Source of the DNA: Stutzerimonas stutzeri | Lineage (GTDB): Bacteria; Pseudomonadota; Gammaproteobacteria; Pseudomonadales; Pseudomonadaceae | Length of the DNA stretch: 64,000 nt | Assembly (NCBI RefSeq): GCF_024448695.1 | Contig: NZ_JAMOHY010000001.1 | Location: 124,001-188,000, forward strand | Direction of reading: 5' to 3' | Shown here: positions 38,521 through 49,829 of the stretch, piece after piece | Layout of the letters: every line of letters starts with the position of its first letter | Numbering within the stretch: position 1 is the stretch's first letter | The notes under the pieces: model-generated | What the model was told of the DNA's origin: nothing | The model's input: only the letters and a program-made list of their open reading frames with translations | Databases searched by the model: none | Translations under genes and position numbers: made by a program

Positions 38521-39822
38521 TTATTGCAAAGTGTGTTGCTCCAGGAACTGTTCCGTATCGAAACCTTCCCGGCTGATCAGGCGCCGCAGCTCGACACGCT
38601 GCACGCGAACATTCAACAGGCTACCACCCTCTTCGTCGTGAGACTCGGATTGCACAGCACCCAGCCCGAACAACTGCGCCCGCAGCCGCCCGAGGCCCTG
38701 CGGAAGTCGCATCGTACCGATGAACAGATCATCACCAAGCAGCTCGGCGACAGCCTGCTTCAACAAATCTAGCCCCAACCCCATCTGTGCCGAAATCCAG
38801 ACCCGCTGCGGGACGCCATCGGCGTTGCGCTGGATCTGCGGTTCGATGCCCTCGAGCAGATCCACCTTGTTGTAGACCTCAAGAATTGGCAATTCATGCG
38901 CGCCAATTTCAGTCAGCACCGCCAGTACCTGCTCGATCTGCTCGTCACGCTCGGGCTCGTGTGCATCGATCACGTGAAGCAGCAGGTCGGCATTGCTCGA
39001 CTCCTCCAGCGTGGCCCGGAAAGACTCAACCAGCTTGTGCGGAAGATGCCGAATAAAACCGACCGTATCGGCCAGCACCACAGGTCCCAGATCGTCGAGC
39101 TCTAGACGGCGCAGAGTCGGATCGAGCGTGGCGAACAGCTGGTCGGCGGCATACACCGCAGATTCGGTCAGTGCATTGAACAGGGTGGATTTTCCGGCAT
39201 TGGTATAGCCAACCAGGGACACCAACGGAATATCAGCTCGCCGGCGACCACGGCGCGCCTGCTCGCGCTGCCCGCGTACTTTTTCAAGGCGCTGCTTGAT
39301 CTGGCGAATGCGCACCCGCAGCAGACGCCGGTCGGTTTCCAGCTGGGTTTCACCAGGCCCGCGCAGACCAATACCGCCCTTCTGCCGCTCCAGGTGAGTC
39401 CACCCGCGCACCAGCCGCGTACTCATGTGCTCAAGCTGGGCCAGTTCGACCTGCAGCTTGCCCTCGTGAGTGCGCGCCCGCTGGGCGAAAATATCCAGGA
39501 TCAGGCCGGTTCGATCGAGCACACGGCACTCGAGCGCACGCTCAAGGTTGCGCTCCTGACTGGGTGTCAGTGTGTGATTGAAGATGACCAGCTCGACCTC
39601 GCCCTCACGAACGAGATCATGCAACTCCTCGACCTTGCCGCTGCCGATCAGAAACTTGGCAGACGGCTGATGTCGAGCCACATTGACGAAGCCAACGGCT
39701 TCAGCACCTGCCGAGCGCGCCAGCTCCCTGAATTCATGAGGATCTTCACGCGCCGCTGGATCCTGGCCATCCAGATGCACCAGGATAGCCCGCTCACCAC
39801 CACCGGGACGTTCGAAGAACAA
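38521..39822 (-). CDS. hflX: GTPase HflX
   Basis: A ribosome-associated GTPase that can split stalled or heat-damaged ribosomes. The 433-residue protein has an N-terminal HflX domain (1-180; GSGKVEELHDLV, LECRVLDRTGLILDIFAQRA), the linker helix, and the G domain with G1 GYTNAGKST (about 204-212), G3 DTVGF and G4 NKVDL. The start codon is TTG at 39820-39822, with GGGAG seven bases upstream; a TTG start agrees with what I recall for Pseudomonas HflX. It is 12 bases downstream of hfq. Confidence 0.96.
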   Translation of the reverse strand: MFFERPGGGERAILVHLDGQDPAAREDPHEFRELARSAGAEAVGFVNVARHQPSAKFLIGSGKVEELHDLVREGEVELVIFNHTLTPSQERNLERALECRVLDRTGLILDIFAQRARTHEGKLQVELAQLEHMSTRLVRGWTHLERQKGGIGLRGPGETQLETDRRLLRVRIRQIKQRLEKVRGQREQARRGRRRADIPLVSLVGYTNAGKSTLFNALTESAVYAADQLFATLDPTLRRLELDDLGPVVLADTVGFIRHLPHKLVESFRATLEESSNADLLLHVIDAHEPERDEQIEQVLAVLTEIGAHELPILEVYNKVDLLEGIEPQIQRNADGVPQRVWISAQMGLGLDLLKQAVAELLGDDLFIGTMRLPQGLGRLRAQLFGLGAVQSESHDEEGGSLLNVRVQRVELRRLISREGFDTEQFLEQHTLQ

Positions 39823-39834
39823 AGACAGCTCCCT

Positions 39835-40101
<267 letters not shown>

Positions 40102-40181
40102 TTAGAGGATCTTTTTCATTAGTTTTTAGAATCAAACACAGCCGACCCGATGTTCTGAGGATAGCCGGTCAAATCGCAGTG

Positions 40182-41153
40182 TCAGCTCAATATGGTGAGC
40201 CTATTCAAGTATTTCAATGCGCGTGGCAGATTGTCGCGGCCCGAACTCTCCAACCAGTGAAGCCCCTCCCACCCCCGCAACCAGGTCAACTGGCGCTTGG
40301 CCAACTGCCGGGTGGCGATGACGCCAAGCTGAAGCATCTCGTCCCTTGAGCAGACACCGTCCAGATAACTCCAGACCTGCCGGTAACCTACCGCACGCAT
40401 GGAAGGCAGCTCGGCATGTAGATCGCCACGCCCGCGAAGGGCTTCGACCTCTTCAACAAAGCCGTGTTCAACCATTTGCACGAAACGCTGCTCGATACGC
40501 TGATGCAAGACCTGCCGCTGGGCAGGTGCGATGCACAATTGCGCGACAGTATAAGGCAAGACACCCGCCTCCGGCGTGCCTACTCCGGCTTTTTGCAACC
40601 TTTGCCGGGCGCGGTGCTCGGTCATGCTGATACCGCTTACCCGATAAACCTCCAATGCCCTGACGAGTCGCTGAGGATCATTGGGATGGATCCGCGCAGC
40701 CGACTCGGGATCGACCTCCGCAAGGGCCTGATGCAGCGCTGCCAGGCCTTGGATTTGCGCCTGCATCTCCAGCTCGGCACGCACTACCGGATCGGCTGCC
40801 GGCATATCGGCGAGCCCTTCGATCAAAGCCTTGAAGTAGAGCATGGTGCCGCCAACCAGCAGCGGGATTCGTCCCGCCGCCGTAATATCAGCCATGGCCG
40901 CCAGCGCATCGGAGACGAATTCCGCTGCCGAATAGCTTTGCGCCGGATCGCGTATATCGATCAGCCGGTGCGGGAACTCCTGCAGCACCTCGGCTGAAGG
41001 CTTTGCCGTACCAATATCCATACCTCGGTAAACAAGGGCCGAATCGACACTGACCAGATCGCAGGGCAGCACGCGGGCAAGCTCCAGCGCCAGATCGGTC
41101 TTGCCGGCTGCAGTAGGCCCCATAAGAAAAATGGCGGGGGGAAGCTGGGACAT
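40182..41153 (-). CDS. miaA: tRNA dimethylallyltransferase MiaA
   Basis: It adds the dimethylallyl group to A37 of tRNAs reading UNN codons. ATG at 41151-41153 gives 323 residues; an in-frame ATG at 41165 adds MDSL and is an alternative. The P-loop GPTAAGKT (about 11-18), the [16 protein letters not shown] substrate loop, [14 protein letters not shown] and [10 protein letters not shown] are all diagnostic. It lies between mutL and hfq, an arrangement conserved from E. coli to Pseudomonas. Confidence 0.96.
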   Translation of the reverse strand: MSQLPPAIFLMGPTAAGKTDLALELARVLPCDLVSVDSALVYRGMDIGTAKPSAEVLQEFPHRLIDIRDPAQSYSAAEFVSDALAAMADITAAGRIPLLVGGTMLYFKALIEGLADMPAADPVVRAELEMQAQIQGLAALHQALAEVDPESAARIHPNDPQRLVRALEVYRVSGISMTEHRARQRLQKAGVGTPEAGVLPYTVAQLCIAPAQRQVLHQRIEQRFVQMVEHGFVEEVEALRGRGDLHAELPSMRAVGYRQVWSYLDGVCSRDEMLQLGVIATRQLAKRQLTWLRGWEGLHWLESSGRDNLPRALKYLNRLTILS

Positions 41154-41192
41154 AAGGGAATCCATAAAAAGAATGCTGCAAGCTTGCGACGA

Positions 41193-43070
41193 TTACCTGC
41201 CGCGCAAAAACAGCTTGTCCAGCTCCGCCATGCCCAACTGGGTCCAGGTCGGACGACCATGGTTGCACTGGCCGCTGCGCTCGGTCTGTTCCATGTCGCG
41301 CAGCAGACCGTTCATTTCCGGCAGGGTCAGGCGGCGATTGGCGCGCACCGCACCGTGGCAGGCCATGGTGGCCAGCAACTCGTTGAGATGCGCCTGGATA
41401 CGATCACTGCTGCCGTACTCCAACAGGTCGGCCAGCACATCACACACCAGCCGGGAGGCGTCGGCCTGTTTGAGCAACGCCGGTGTCTGACGGATAGCCA
41501 GGCTCTCCGGCCCAAGACGCTGCAACTCAAAACCGAGCCTCGCGAACCACTGCGCATGCTCCTCGGCACAATCGGCCTCTCGCTGGCTCACGGCGAGTGA
41601 CTCGGGCACCAGCAGCGGCTGGCCACGCAGGCCTTCGCTGGCCATCGCGGTTTTCAGGCGCTCATAGGTAATGCGCTCATGGGCGGCGTGCATATCGACC
41701 AATACCAGCCCCTGGGCATTCTCGGCCAGGATATAGATGCCCTTGAGCTGCGCCAAAGCGTAGCCCAGGGGCGGCGTGTCATCGCCACTTTCCGGCAGCG
41801 GCGCCTCGCCAGAACCGGCCAGTGGCGAAAAAAACTCGCGGTAGGCCCCCTGCATTTCAGCCGTGTTGCCCACCGACATGGGCCGCAGCACCTGGTAGCC
41901 AGCCCCTGCTCCGCGCCAGGCGGGGGGGGTCGCTTGTGACTGCTCGCTCACGCTGGCGGCGAGGCTCATTTCATTCTGACCGGCGAACTCGCCTGCGGCC
42001 TGGCCGCTGACCTGGGCAATCGGTGCAGCACTGGCGGGCGCCGCCAGCTGGTCTTCAGGGCGCACCTCACCCAAGGCGCGATGCAGGGTTCCGTAGAGAA
42101 AATCGTGAACCATGCGGCTTTCACGAAAGCGCACTTCATGCTTGGTCGGATGGACGTTGACATCCACCACTGCCGGGTCGACATCGAGGAACAGCACGAA
42201 GGTCGGATGGCGACCATTGAACAGCACGTCACGGTAGGCCTGACGCACCGCATGGGCTACCAGCTTGTCTCGTACCATGCGCCCATTGACGTAGAAATAC
42301 TGAAGATCGGCCTGACTGCGGCTGAAGGTCGGCAGGCCGACCCAGCCCCATAGGTGCAGGCCGTTGCGCTCGACCTCGATTGGCAGCGCCTGCTCCAGAA
42401 ATGCAGCGCCGCACACCGCCGCCACACGCCGTGCCCGTGAAGCGGGATCGTCAGCCTGATGCAACGCCAGCACGCCCTTGCCGTTATGCCGCAGATGAAA
42501 CGCAACATCGAAACGCGCCAGGGCCAGACGCTTGACCACCTCCTGCAGATGATCGAATTCGGTCTTTTCGGTGCGCAAAAACTTGCGCCGCGCCGGGGTA
42601 TTGAAGAACAGATCGCGCACTTCCACCGAAGTACCGACCGGATGCGCCGCCGGTTGCACACGCGCTTCCATATCGCGGCCCTCGGTTTCCACCTGCCAGG
42701 CTTCGGCAGCGTCAGCGGTACGCGAGGTCAGGGTCAGGCGCGATACCGAACTGATCGACGCCAACGCTTCTCCGCGAAACCCCAGGCTCATCACCCGCTC
42801 GAGGTCTTCCAGGTCGCGAATCTTGCTGGTGGCGTGACGGGCCAGGGCCAGAGGCAGGTCTTCGGCGGAAATCCCGCTGCCATCGTCGCGCACGCGCAGC
42901 AGCTTTACCCCGCCCTGCTCGACATCCACCTCGATGCGCCTGGCGCCAGAGTCCAGGCTGTTCTCGAGTAACTCCTTGATCACCGAAGCCGGGCGCTCGA
43001 CCACTTCGCCCGCGGCAATCTGGTTCGCCAGCCGCGGTGTCAGCAGCTGAATGCGTGCCGCTTCGCTCAT
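41193..43070 (-). CDS. mutL: DNA mismatch repair protein MutL
   Basis: Links mismatch recognition by MutS to strand incision. The 625-residue protein has the GHKL ATPase domain (1-330) with the E34-containing [14 protein letters not shown] (62-67) and GFRGEAL (97-103). A variable linker (about 340-430) leads to a C-terminal dimerisation domain carrying the endonuclease motif [12 protein letters not shown] (459-470) and ACHGAVRAN. The endonuclease motif fits Pseudomonas lacking MutH; E. coli MutL lacks it. The ATG overlaps the amiB stop by four bases. Confidence 0.97.
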   Translation of the reverse strand: MSEAARIQLLTPRLANQIAAGEVVERPASVIKELLENSLDSGARRIEVDVEQGGVKLLRVRDDGSGISAEDLPLALARHATSKIRDLEDLERVMSLGFRGEALASISSVSRLTLTSRTADAAEAWQVETEGRDMEARVQPAAHPVGTSVEVRDLFFNTPARRKFLRTEKTEFDHLQEVVKRLALARFDVAFHLRHNGKGVLALHQADDPASRARRVAAVCGAAFLEQALPIEVERNGLHLWGWVGLPTFSRSQADLQYFYVNGRMVRDKLVAHAVRQAYRDVLFNGRHPTFVLFLDVDPAVVDVNVHPTKHEVRFRESRMVHDFLYGTLHRALGEVRPEDQLAAPASAAPIAQVSGQAAGEFAGQNEMSLAASVSEQSQATPPAWRGAGAGYQVLRPMSVGNTAEMQGAYREFFSPLAGSGEAPLPESGDDTPPLGYALAQLKGIYILAENAQGLVLVDMHAAHERITYERLKTAMASEGLRGQPLLVPESLAVSQREADCAEEHAQWFARLGFELQRLGPESLAIRQTPALLKQADASRLVCDVLADLLEYGSSDRIQAHLNELLATMACHGAVRANRRLTLPEMNGLLRDMEQTERSGQCNHGRPTWTQLGMAELDKLFLRGR

Positions 43071-44503
43071 GGTTGCGAAGCCAGGGTCGTCACGGGAATG
43101 TTGAGCGTCTGTCCAACCTTGATCACATCGCCCTTCAGGCTGTTGGCGCTGCGAAGCGCGGGCAGGCTGACCTGGTAGCGACTGGCCAAGAGCGCGAGGC
43201 TTTCGCCGGGGCGCACGATGTGTTCACGAGGGACGCTGGCGATCTTGCCGGAGTCGCGCATCCAGGCGATATAGGTGCCCGGCGGTGGATTTTCGTGGAA
43301 GAACTGCCGCACGCCACCATGAATCGAGCGGGCAAGCGCTTGCTGGTGGGCCTTTGTTTGCAGCTTGCGTGCCTCTGACGGATTGGAGATGAAACCCGTT
43401 TCAACCAGAATCGAGGGAATATCCGGCGACTTCAGCACCATGAATCCTGCCTGTTCGACCCGACGCTTGTGCAGCGGCGTGATCCGGCCCATGTTGCTCA
43501 GCACCTTCTGGCCCACGTTCAGGCTGGAGGCCAGCGAAGCCGTCATGGACAGATCCAGCAGCACGCCCGCCAGCATCTGGTCCTTGTCGCCGAGGCTGAC
43601 ATTACCTGCACCGCCAATCAGGTCGGAACGGTTCTCGCTGTCGGCCAGCCAGCGAGCGGTTTCCGAAGTGGCACCGCGGTCTGACAGGGCGAAGACCGAA
43701 GCACCATAAGCGGCAGAGCGTGGCGCGGCGTCAGCATGGATCGAAACAAACAGGTCGGCGCCCTTGCGACGGGCAATCTCGGTCCGCTTGCGCAGCGGAA
43801 TGAAGTAGTCGCCGGTACGTACCAGCTCGGCACGAAAGCCTTTTTCAGCGTTTATCTGGCGCTGCAACTCCTTGGATATCTGCAGCACCACATGCTTCTC
43901 GTAGATTTTACCCGGCCCGATGGCGCCCGGATCCTCGCCGCCGTGACCGGCATCGATGGCGATGACGATGTCGCGCTGGCTACTGGGAAGCGGCGGCAAT
44001 TTTGCTGGCAGGGTGGGCGATACAGGTTTGGCCGGCACGCTCGGGGTCACAGTAGCCGGAACCCTGGCGCTGGCCGCGGAGACATCTGTCGGGCTATCAA
44101 ACAGATCGACCACCAGACGATGCCCATACTGCTGGTTGGGTGGCAAGGTAAAACTCTTGGGTGCAACCTGATTGGACAGGTCGATGACGATCCTGAGCGT
44201 GTCGGCATCATATTTCGCTGCACGCAAGCCCGCGACCGGGGTATTTTCAAGGGACAGGGACTCGAAGGGTCTGGCCAGATTGGCCTTGTCCACATCAATC
44301 ACGATGCGGTCCGGTGCTGTGAGGGTAAACACCTTGTGCTGTACCGGACCGGAAAGATCGAAGACCAGGCGGGTATTGTCCGGCGCTCGCCACAGCCGAA
44401 CGCTCTGCACGTCCGAGGCAGCCAGCACCTGGAATGCCGCAAGCATTAATGCCAAACCCGTTGCCAGCGCGCGCATGCGCATACCCAACCCCATATTGTT
44501 CAT
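43067..44503 (-). CDS. amiB: N-acetylmuramoyl-L-alanine amidase (AmiB/AmiC type)
   Basis: A periplasmic zinc amidase that cleaves septal peptidoglycan. 478 residues: signal peptide (1-29, ending VLAA), AMIN domain (about 33-135), Ala/Pro-rich linker (140-175), Amidase_3 domain and C-terminal LysM (about 427-473, [20 protein letters not shown]). Zinc ligands H187 ([11 protein letters not shown]), E202 and H256 (VSIHADAA) and the catalytic glutamate in VETGFIS are visible. Four-base overlaps on both sides (tsaE and mutL) show a tightly coupled operon and support the ATG at 44501-44503. Confidence 0.95.
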   Translation of the reverse strand: MNNMGLGMRMRALATGLALMLAAFQVLAASDVQSVRLWRAPDNTRLVFDLSGPVQHKVFTLTAPDRIVIDVDKANLARPFESLSLENTPVAGLRAAKYDADTLRIVIDLSNQVAPKSFTLPPNQQYGHRLVVDLFDSPTDVSAASARVPATVTPSVPAKPVSPTLPAKLPPLPSSQRDIVIAIDAGHGGEDPGAIGPGKIYEKHVVLQISKELQRQINAEKGFRAELVRTGDYFIPLRKRTEIARRKGADLFVSIHADAAPRSAAYGASVFALSDRGATSETARWLADSENRSDLIGGAGNVSLGDKDQMLAGVLLDLSMTASLASSLNVGQKVLSNMGRITPLHKRRVEQAGFMVLKSPDIPSILVETGFISNPSEARKLQTKAHQQALARSIHGGVRQFFHENPPPGTYIAWMRDSGKIASVPREHIVRPGESLALLASRYQVSLPALRSANSLKGDVIKVGQTLNIPVTTLASQP

Positions 44504-44970
44504 TGATTACCGATGGTCAGGATGGAACACCAGTCCGCGCCGCGCGCGCCCTGTGGCGTCAGGCACAGCATACGGCCAGCTCCGTGGGGCGTAATGGTAA
44601 TGTCCAGGTCGGCCTTTGGCAAAACGCCCGTACCACGTTCCGGCCACTCTACCAGGCACAGCGCATCCCCCTCGAAATAGTCGCGGATGCCGAGGAACTC
44701 CAGCTCCTCCGGATCGACCAGCCGGTACAGATCGAAATGATAAACCCGCGCAAGCGGCGTTTCGTATGGTTCGACCAGAGTGAACGTAGGACTCTTCACC
44801 TTGCCCTGATGGCCAAAACCACGGATCAAGCCGCGCGACAGCGTTGTCTTTCCCGCCCCCAGATCACCATGCAGATAGATCACGCCCCGACCAGCGGTTG
44901 CCTGGGCGATGCGCGCACCGAGCACCAGCATCTCGTCTTCATCAGCGGCGAACAGCTTCAGCGGCGGCAT
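44500..44970 (-). CDS. tsaE: tRNA threonylcarbamoyladenosine biosynthesis ATPase TsaE
   Basis: ATPase partner of TsaB/TsaD in making t6A37 of tRNAs. 156 residues, with Walker [10 protein letters not shown] (35-43), the [11 protein letters not shown] segment, YHFDLYRL and LVEWPERG, all family signatures. The start overlaps the 3' end of nnr by 13 bases, and the 3' end overlaps amiB by four bases. The nnr-tsaE-amiB-mutL-miaA-hfq order is the conserved gammaproteobacterial superoperon. Confidence 0.96.
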   Translation of the reverse strand: MPPLKLFAADEDEMLVLGARIAQATAGRGVIYLHGDLGAGKTTLSRGLIRGFGHQGKVKSPTFTLVEPYETPLARVYHFDLYRLVDPEELEFLGIRDYFEGDALCLVEWPERGTGVLPKADLDITITPHGAGRMLCLTPQGARGADWCSILTIGNQ

Positions 44971-46448
44971 GGTGAATGTGTCTCCAGTTGTTCACGGATG
45001 GACGGAATCAGGTCGGCAGCGGCAAGCCCCCTACCGAGTTCGCCATTGCGCTCACCAGCCACGGCATGCAGCCAGACCGCCAGGCAGGCTGCCTCGAATG
45101 GCGCCATTCCCTGCGCAAGAAGAGCGCCTGCCACGCCGGCCAGTACGTCACCCAGGCCGGCGCTGGCCATCGCAGGATGGCCACGATCACAGAGCGCGAG
45201 CCGTCCATCCACCGCAGCGACCAGGCTGCCAGCGCCCTTGAGCAGCACCGTACAGCCGTAGCGACGGGCCAGCTCTCGCGCAGCCCTTGGCCGGTCAGCC
45301 TGCACCTCGGCAGTCGTGCATTTCAACAGCCGCGCCGCCTCGCCGGGGTGTGGCGTCAGCAGACCGTCAACAGGTGGTTCGACGCCTGACTCAGCGAGCA
45401 GGTTCAGCGCATCGGCGTCCCACACCTGCGGGACTGGACATTGCGCGGCCAGCGACAGCAGGCTGCGCCCCCAGGGGGCCTGCCCCAGGCCGGGGCCTAT
45501 CACCAACACATCGGCCCGCTGCGCCAGCGCGCTCAGGCCATAAGTGGACTCGATGCCGCTGCACATGATCTCTGGACGTCGCACCAGCGACGCCGTCACG
45601 TGCTCGGGCCGGGTCGCCAGCGTCACCATACCCGCACCGCAGCGTAATGCGGCTTCAGCACTGAGCAAAGCCGCACCGCCGGTGCCCAGATCACCACCAA
45701 CCACCAGCACCTGACCGAAGCTGCCCTTGTGCGCGATCGGCGAACGCGGCGCGAGCCTTGGCAGATTCGCCTTGCATAGGCGCACCGTGTCGGACACGAG
45801 CTGATCGACGATAGCCGCATCGGCCTGCAGGTCATCGAACACCAGCACGCCGGCATAGGCCTGACCTTCGCCAGTGAACAGCCCTAGTTTGAGGCCGATG
45901 AAGCTGACCGTCAGCTCGGCACGCACCGCGCAACCAAGCACACTGCCGGTATCGGCACATAATCCCGACGGTATATCCACCGCCATGATCGGCAGTCCGC
46001 TGGTGTTCAGCGCTGCAATAGCACCGGCGTAAGGCTCGCGCACCTCGCCACTGAGCCCCGTGCCCAGCAGCGCATCGACCAGTACGCCCTGCAACGGGGC
46101 AGCCGCGGACCATGCTTCGATTGCCACACCGGCGCTGTGCGCCTCGGCGAAAGCACTGGCGGCGTCACCTTGCAAACGCTTGGGATCACTCACTGCAAGC
46201 ACCTTCACCGACCATCCCGCACGCTGCGCCAAGGCTGCGATCAGATAGCCGTCGCCAGCGTTATTACCGCACCCAGCCAGCACCGTAACGCTGCCAGCCT
46301 CCGGCCAGCGACGACGCAACGCACGCCAGGCAGCATGGGCGGCACGCTGCATCAGTTCGAAGCCAGGAGTACCGGCGGCGATCAGGCGGGCATCGATCTC
46401 GCGCACCTGAGCGGCGGTGAATAGGGCGGTGGGCAAAGTATCGGTCAT
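44958..46448 (-). CDS. nnr: Bifunctional NAD(P)H-hydrate epimerase / ADP-dependent dehydratase
   Basis: Repairs hydrated NAD(P)H. About 496 residues: an N-terminal epimerase domain (1-215; [31 protein letters not shown]) and a C-terminal YjeF-type kinase-like dehydratase domain ([48 protein letters not shown]). ATG at 46446-46448 is used; a GTG six bases further upstream has slightly better ribosome-site spacing. It diverges from queG, with about 73 bases between. Confidence 0.95.
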   Translation of the reverse strand: MTDTLPTALFTAAQVREIDARLIAAGTPGFELMQRAAHAAWRALRRRWPEAGSVTVLAGCGNNAGDGYLIAALAQRAGWSVKVLAVSDPKRLQGDAASAFAEAHSAGVAIEAWSAAAPLQGVLVDALLGTGLSGEVREPYAGAIAALNTSGLPIMAVDIPSGLCADTGSVLGCAVRAELTVSFIGLKLGLFTGEGQAYAGVLVFDDLQADAAIVDQLVSDTVRLCKANLPRLAPRSPIAHKGSFGQVLVVGGDLGTGGAALLSAEAALRCGAGMVTLATRPEHVTASLVRRPEIMCSGIESTYGLSALAQRADVLVIGPGLGQAPWGRSLLSLAAQCPVPQVWDADALNLLAESGVEPPVDGLLTPHPGEAARLLKCTTAEVQADRPRAARELARRYGCTVLLKGAGSLVAAVDGRLALCDRGHPAMASAGLGDVLAGVAGALLAQGMAPFEAACLAVWLHAVAGERNGELGRGLAAADLIPSIREQLETHSPCRR

Positions 46449-46521
46449 GGACACAGGATCACCAGAATGGAATATCTGGCAGAATTATACGCACCCGCCC
46501 GTCAAGCCGCCCTACTCTCCG

Positions 46522-47607
46522 ATGCCCAGCCCAGCCCTCGATCCAGCCGCCCTCGCCCAGTCCATCAAGGAGTGGGGCCGTGAGCTCGGCTTTCAGCAGG
46601 TCGGCATTACCGATGTGAACCTCGGCGAGCATGAAGCGCACCTGGAGGCCTGGCTGGCAGCCGGCTATCAGGGCGAGATGGATTACATGGCCGCCCATGG
46701 AAGCAAGCGCTCGCGCCCCGACGAGCTGGTTCCCGGCACGCTTCGGGTGATTTCACTGCGCATGGACTACCTGCCCGGCGACACGCGCATGACCCAACAG
46801 CTGGCCGCACCGGAAAAGGCCTACGTGTCGCGTTATGCGCTGGGCCGCGATTACCACAAGCTGATCCGCAAACGCATTCAGCAACTGGCCGAGCGTATTC
46901 AGCAGGTGGTTGGCCCATTCGGCTTTCGTGCTTTCGTCGACAGCGCGCCAGTGCTGGAGAAAGCTGCCGGGCAGCAGGCCGGGCTCGGCTGGATCGGCAA
47001 AAACACCCTGCTGCTCAACCGCAAGGCCGGCAGCTGGTTCTTTCTCGGCGAACTGTTCATTGATATCGCGCTACCCATCGACGAACCGACAACGCGTGAC
47101 CACTGCGGCAGCTGCCACGCCTGCCTGGACGTCTGCCCCACCGAGGCATTCGTCGGTGAGCGCGTACTGGATGCGAGACGCTGTATTTCCTACCTGACCA
47201 TCGAGCTAAAAGGACCGATTCCGGTTGAGCTGCGCAGCAAGGTCGGCAACCGCGTGTTCGGCTGCGACGACTGCCAGATCGTCTGCCCCTGGAATCGCTT
47301 CGCCAGGCCAACCGAGCAAGCCGACTTCCAGCCGCGCCACAACCTGGACAACGCCGAACTGGCGGCACTGTTCCGTTGGACCGAAGAGGAATTTCTCAGC
47401 CGCACCGAAGGCTCGCCGCTGCGCCGCACCGGTTACCAGAACTGGCTGCGCAACCTCGCGGTTGGCCTGGGCAATGCGCCATCCAGCATCCCGGTACTCG
47501 AAGCGCTTCGGGCACGCCGGCAAGACCCTTCGGAGCTGGTGCGGGAGCACGTGGAATGGGCGCTATCGCAACATGCGCAGCGGGGGCTGCAGGCTGACCC
47601 CGACTAA
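46522..47607 (+). CDS. queG: Epoxyqueuosine reductase QueG
   Basis: Cobalamin- and iron-sulfur-dependent last step of queuosine synthesis in tRNA. ATG at 46522 gives 361 residues. Two 4Fe-4S motifs are visible: HCGSCHACLDVCP (about residues 193-205) and GCDDCQIVCPWNRF. The N-terminal cobalamin-binding domain carries RVISLRMDYLPGD and SVDSAP-like (FVDSAPVLEKAAG) segments. The frame remains open to 46417, but the upstream residues are not conserved-looking. Its 3' end converges on the ftsH-like gene, leaving 22 bases. Confidence 0.95.
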   Translation: MPSPALDPAALAQSIKEWGRELGFQQVGITDVNLGEHEAHLEAWLAAGYQGEMDYMAAHGSKRSRPDELVPGTLRVISLRMDYLPGDTRMTQQLAAPEKAYVSRYALGRDYHKLIRKRIQQLAERIQQVVGPFGFRAFVDSAPVLEKAAGQQAGLGWIGKNTLLLNRKAGSWFFLGELFIDIALPIDEPTTRDHCGSCHACLDVCPTEAFVGERVLDARRCISYLTIELKGPIPVELRSKVGNRVFGCDDCQIVCPWNRFARPTEQADFQPRHNLDNAELAALFRWTEEEFLSRTEGSPLRRTGYQNWLRNLAVGLGNAPSSIPVLEALRARRQDPSELVREHVEWALSQHAQRGLQADPD

Positions 47608-47629
47608 TAAGCCGAAGCTGCAGTTCTAC

Positions 47630-49450
47630 CTACGCACGCTCCGTCGCGCACAACGCATGCAGTTGCGCGCCGTCCAGCGTTTCCTGGGCGAGCAGTTCGC
47701 GGGCACAGCGCTCCAGCAGATCACGGCGTGCCTGCAACAGCTCCAGGCTGCGCTGAAAGGCCGACTGCACCAATTGCTGCACTTCCTCGTCGATCGCCGT
47801 CGCGGTGCTTTCCGCGTAGTCGTGCTGCGGCTTCAGCCCGAGAACAGCCTCATTGCCAAGGAAAGAATTCGGACCACGCTCCAGCACCATATGGCCGAGG
47901 CGCTCGGACATGCCGTAGCGGGTGATCATGGCCCGGGCAATGTCGGTGACCTTGGCCAGATCATCAGACGCACCGGTGGAAAGATGGGTGAACACCAGCC
48001 ACTCCGCCGCACGCCCGCCAAGCAGCACTGCCATCTTGTTCTCCAGCTCTTCCCGGGTCATTAGGAAGCGGTCTTCCGTGGGCCGCTGGATGGTGTAGCC
48101 CAGCGCGCCCATGCCTCGCGGAATGATCGAAACCTTGTGCACCTGATCCATCCCCGGCAGCGCCATGGCTACCAGCGCGTGGCCCATCTCGTGGTAGGCG
48201 ACGATCTCGCGCTCGCGCGGGTTGAGCAGGCGGTTGCGCTTCTCCAGCCCGGCGACAATGCGCTCGATGGCAGAGGTGAAGTCTTCCATCGCCACCGCAT
48301 CGGCATTACGCCGGGTCGCCAGCAGCGTCGCCTCGTTGACCAGATTGGCGAGGTCCGCGCCGGTGAAGCCAGGGGTCAACGCGGCGATGGCCTGCGGATC
48401 AACATTGGCGTCCAGGCGTGATTTCTTCAGGTGCACATTGAGGATCTGCACGCGCCCGACCTTGTCCGGGCGATCGACCAGCACCTGACGGTCGAAGCGG
48501 CCGGCACGCAACAGGGCCGGATCAAGGATTTCCGGCCGGTTGGTGGCCGCCAGCAGCACCAGCCCACTGGACGTATCGAAACCATCCATTTCCACCAGCA
48601 GCTGGTTGAGCGTCTGCTCCTTCTCGTCATGGCCGCCGGACAATGGCCCGGCACCACGAGCACGGCCCAGCGCATCCAGTTCGTCAATGAAAATGATTGC
48701 CGGCGCCTGCGCCCGTGCCTGCTCGAACAGATCACGCACCCGTGCGGCACCAACGCCGACGAACATCTCGACGAACTCTGAACCGGAGATGGAGAAGAAC
48801 GGTACCTTGGCCTCGCCGGCCACGGCGCGCGCCAGCAACGTCTTGCCGGTGCCGGGCGGACCGACCAGCAGCACGCCCCTGGGCATACGCCCGCCGAGGC
48901 GACCGTAAGTCTGCGGGTCGCGGAGGAAGTCGATGATTTCCTTGAGCTCTTCCTTGGCCTCGTCGACCCCGGCAACATCGGCGAAGCTCACCTTAATGTC
49001 GGTTTCGACGTAGACCCGCGCCTTGCTCTTGCCGATCTGCATCATGCCGCCGCCACCCAGGCCACTGCCTATGCGCTTGAGGAGGAACAGCCAGATGGCG
49101 AAGAACAGCATCGCCGGAACGATCCACGACAGCAGATCACGCACCAGGGTGCTTTCTACCTTGCCGGTGTAGCGCACCGGATACTGCTGCAGATGCTCGG
49201 CCAGTTGCGGCTCGACGCGGTTGCTAATGAAACGTCGCTGACCGCTGGCCAAAGGTTCCTTGAGTAGCCCCTCGATGCGCCGCTCGGTGATCGCCAGCTC
49301 TTCGACACGGCCCTCCTTGAGGTGCTGCTCGAACTCGCTGTAGGGAATGGTCGCCACCTCCTGCTGGATCGACAGCAGATACTGCAGGCCAAAGAACACC
49401 AGAACAGCGATCATCCAGTAATTCATGTGGAACTGAGTTCGGTCTTTCAC
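47630..49450 (-). CDS. FtsH-type ATP-dependent zinc metalloprotease, non-canonical class
   Basis: An inner-membrane AAA+ protease of 606 residues. Membrane helices cover about 10-27 and 105-125, with a small periplasmic domain between ([18 protein letters not shown]). AAA+ has Walker A GPPGTGKT (197-204), pore loop FVG (230-232), Walker [10 protein letters not shown] (252-260) and arginines at 315/318. The zinc motif is HEMGH (420-424). It is shorter than the housekeeping FtsH (about 640), and segments such as [20 protein letters not shown] and [20 protein letters not shown] look like the second FtsH class found in some pseudomonads. GTG start at 49450 has AGGAG upstream. The canonical ftsH (beside rlmE and folP in relatives) is not in the window. 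Confidence 0.9.
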   Translation of the reverse strand: MKDRTQFHMNYWMIAVLVFFGLQYLLSIQQEVATIPYSEFEQHLKEGRVEELAITERRIEGLLKEPLASGQRRFISNRVEPQLAEHLQQYPVRYTGKVESTLVRDLLSWIVPAMLFFAIWLFLLKRIGSGLGGGGMMQIGKSKARVYVETDIKVSFADVAGVDEAKEELKEIIDFLRDPQTYGRLGGRMPRGVLLVGPPGTGKTLLARAVAGEAKVPFFSISGSEFVEMFVGVGAARVRDLFEQARAQAPAIIFIDELDALGRARGAGPLSGGHDEKEQTLNQLLVEMDGFDTSSGLVLLAATNRPEILDPALLRAGRFDRQVLVDRPDKVGRVQILNVHLKKSRLDANVDPQAIAALTPGFTGADLANLVNEATLLATRRNADAVAMEDFTSAIERIVAGLEKRNRLLNPREREIVAYHEMGHALVAMALPGMDQVHKVSIIPRGMGALGYTIQRPTEDRFLMTREELENKMAVLLGGRAAEWLVFTHLSTGASDDLAKVTDIARAMITRYGMSERLGHMVLERGPNSFLGNEAVLGLKPQHDYAESTATAIDEEVQQLVQSAFQRSLELLQARRDLLERCARELLAQETLDGAQLHALCATERA

Positions 49451-49537
49451 ACCTGTTCTCCTGTGCCGCAGTCCGGGGAATTATGCGCGCTATGGGAGAG
49501 GCCTGTCTGAACCCAGATCAGTAATGCTGCACGCCGC

Positions 49538-49828
49538 TCAAAGACCGCCGCGCACGCCGAGCCCTACACCCAGCTCCGCCGCCACGGCAAAGGGCAGCAG
49601 CAGCGTGTCCAGCACGACACTGGCCGGCAGATCCAGCGCGGCATGCTTCGGCGGCATGGCACCGAAGCGCTCCATGGGGCAACAGCCACCGTTGAGGCTG
49701 TACCAGTCCAGGCGCGTACCGGAATAGATAATCGGCGCGCCAGGCTTGGCGGCATCCAGCGTGCGCACCGTGGCGCAGCCGCCGAGCTGGCTCAGCGTCA
49801 CCAGGAGTAGCAGCGCTCGGCCGATCAT
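49538..49828 (-). CDS. YceK/YidQ-like (DUF1375) lipoprotein
   Basis: A 96-residue predicted lipoprotein. The signal MIGRALLLLVTLSQLGGC has lipobox LGGC, with acylated cysteine at 18. The mature part has GAPIIYSGTRLDWYSL and DLPASVVLDTLLLPF, as in YceK/DUF1375 proteins. ATG at 49826-49828 begins one base after the ubiX stop, so it is probably translated with ubiX. The ribosome site lies inside the ubiX 3' end. Function is unknown. An earlier in-frame start would remove the signal peptide from the N-terminus and is rejected. Confidence 0.82.
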   Translation of the reverse strand: MIGRALLLLVTLSQLGGCATVRTLDAAKPGAPIIYSGTRLDWYSLNGGCCPMERFGAMPPKHAALDLPASVVLDTLLLPFAVAAELGVGLGVRGGL

Positions 49829-49829
49829 C

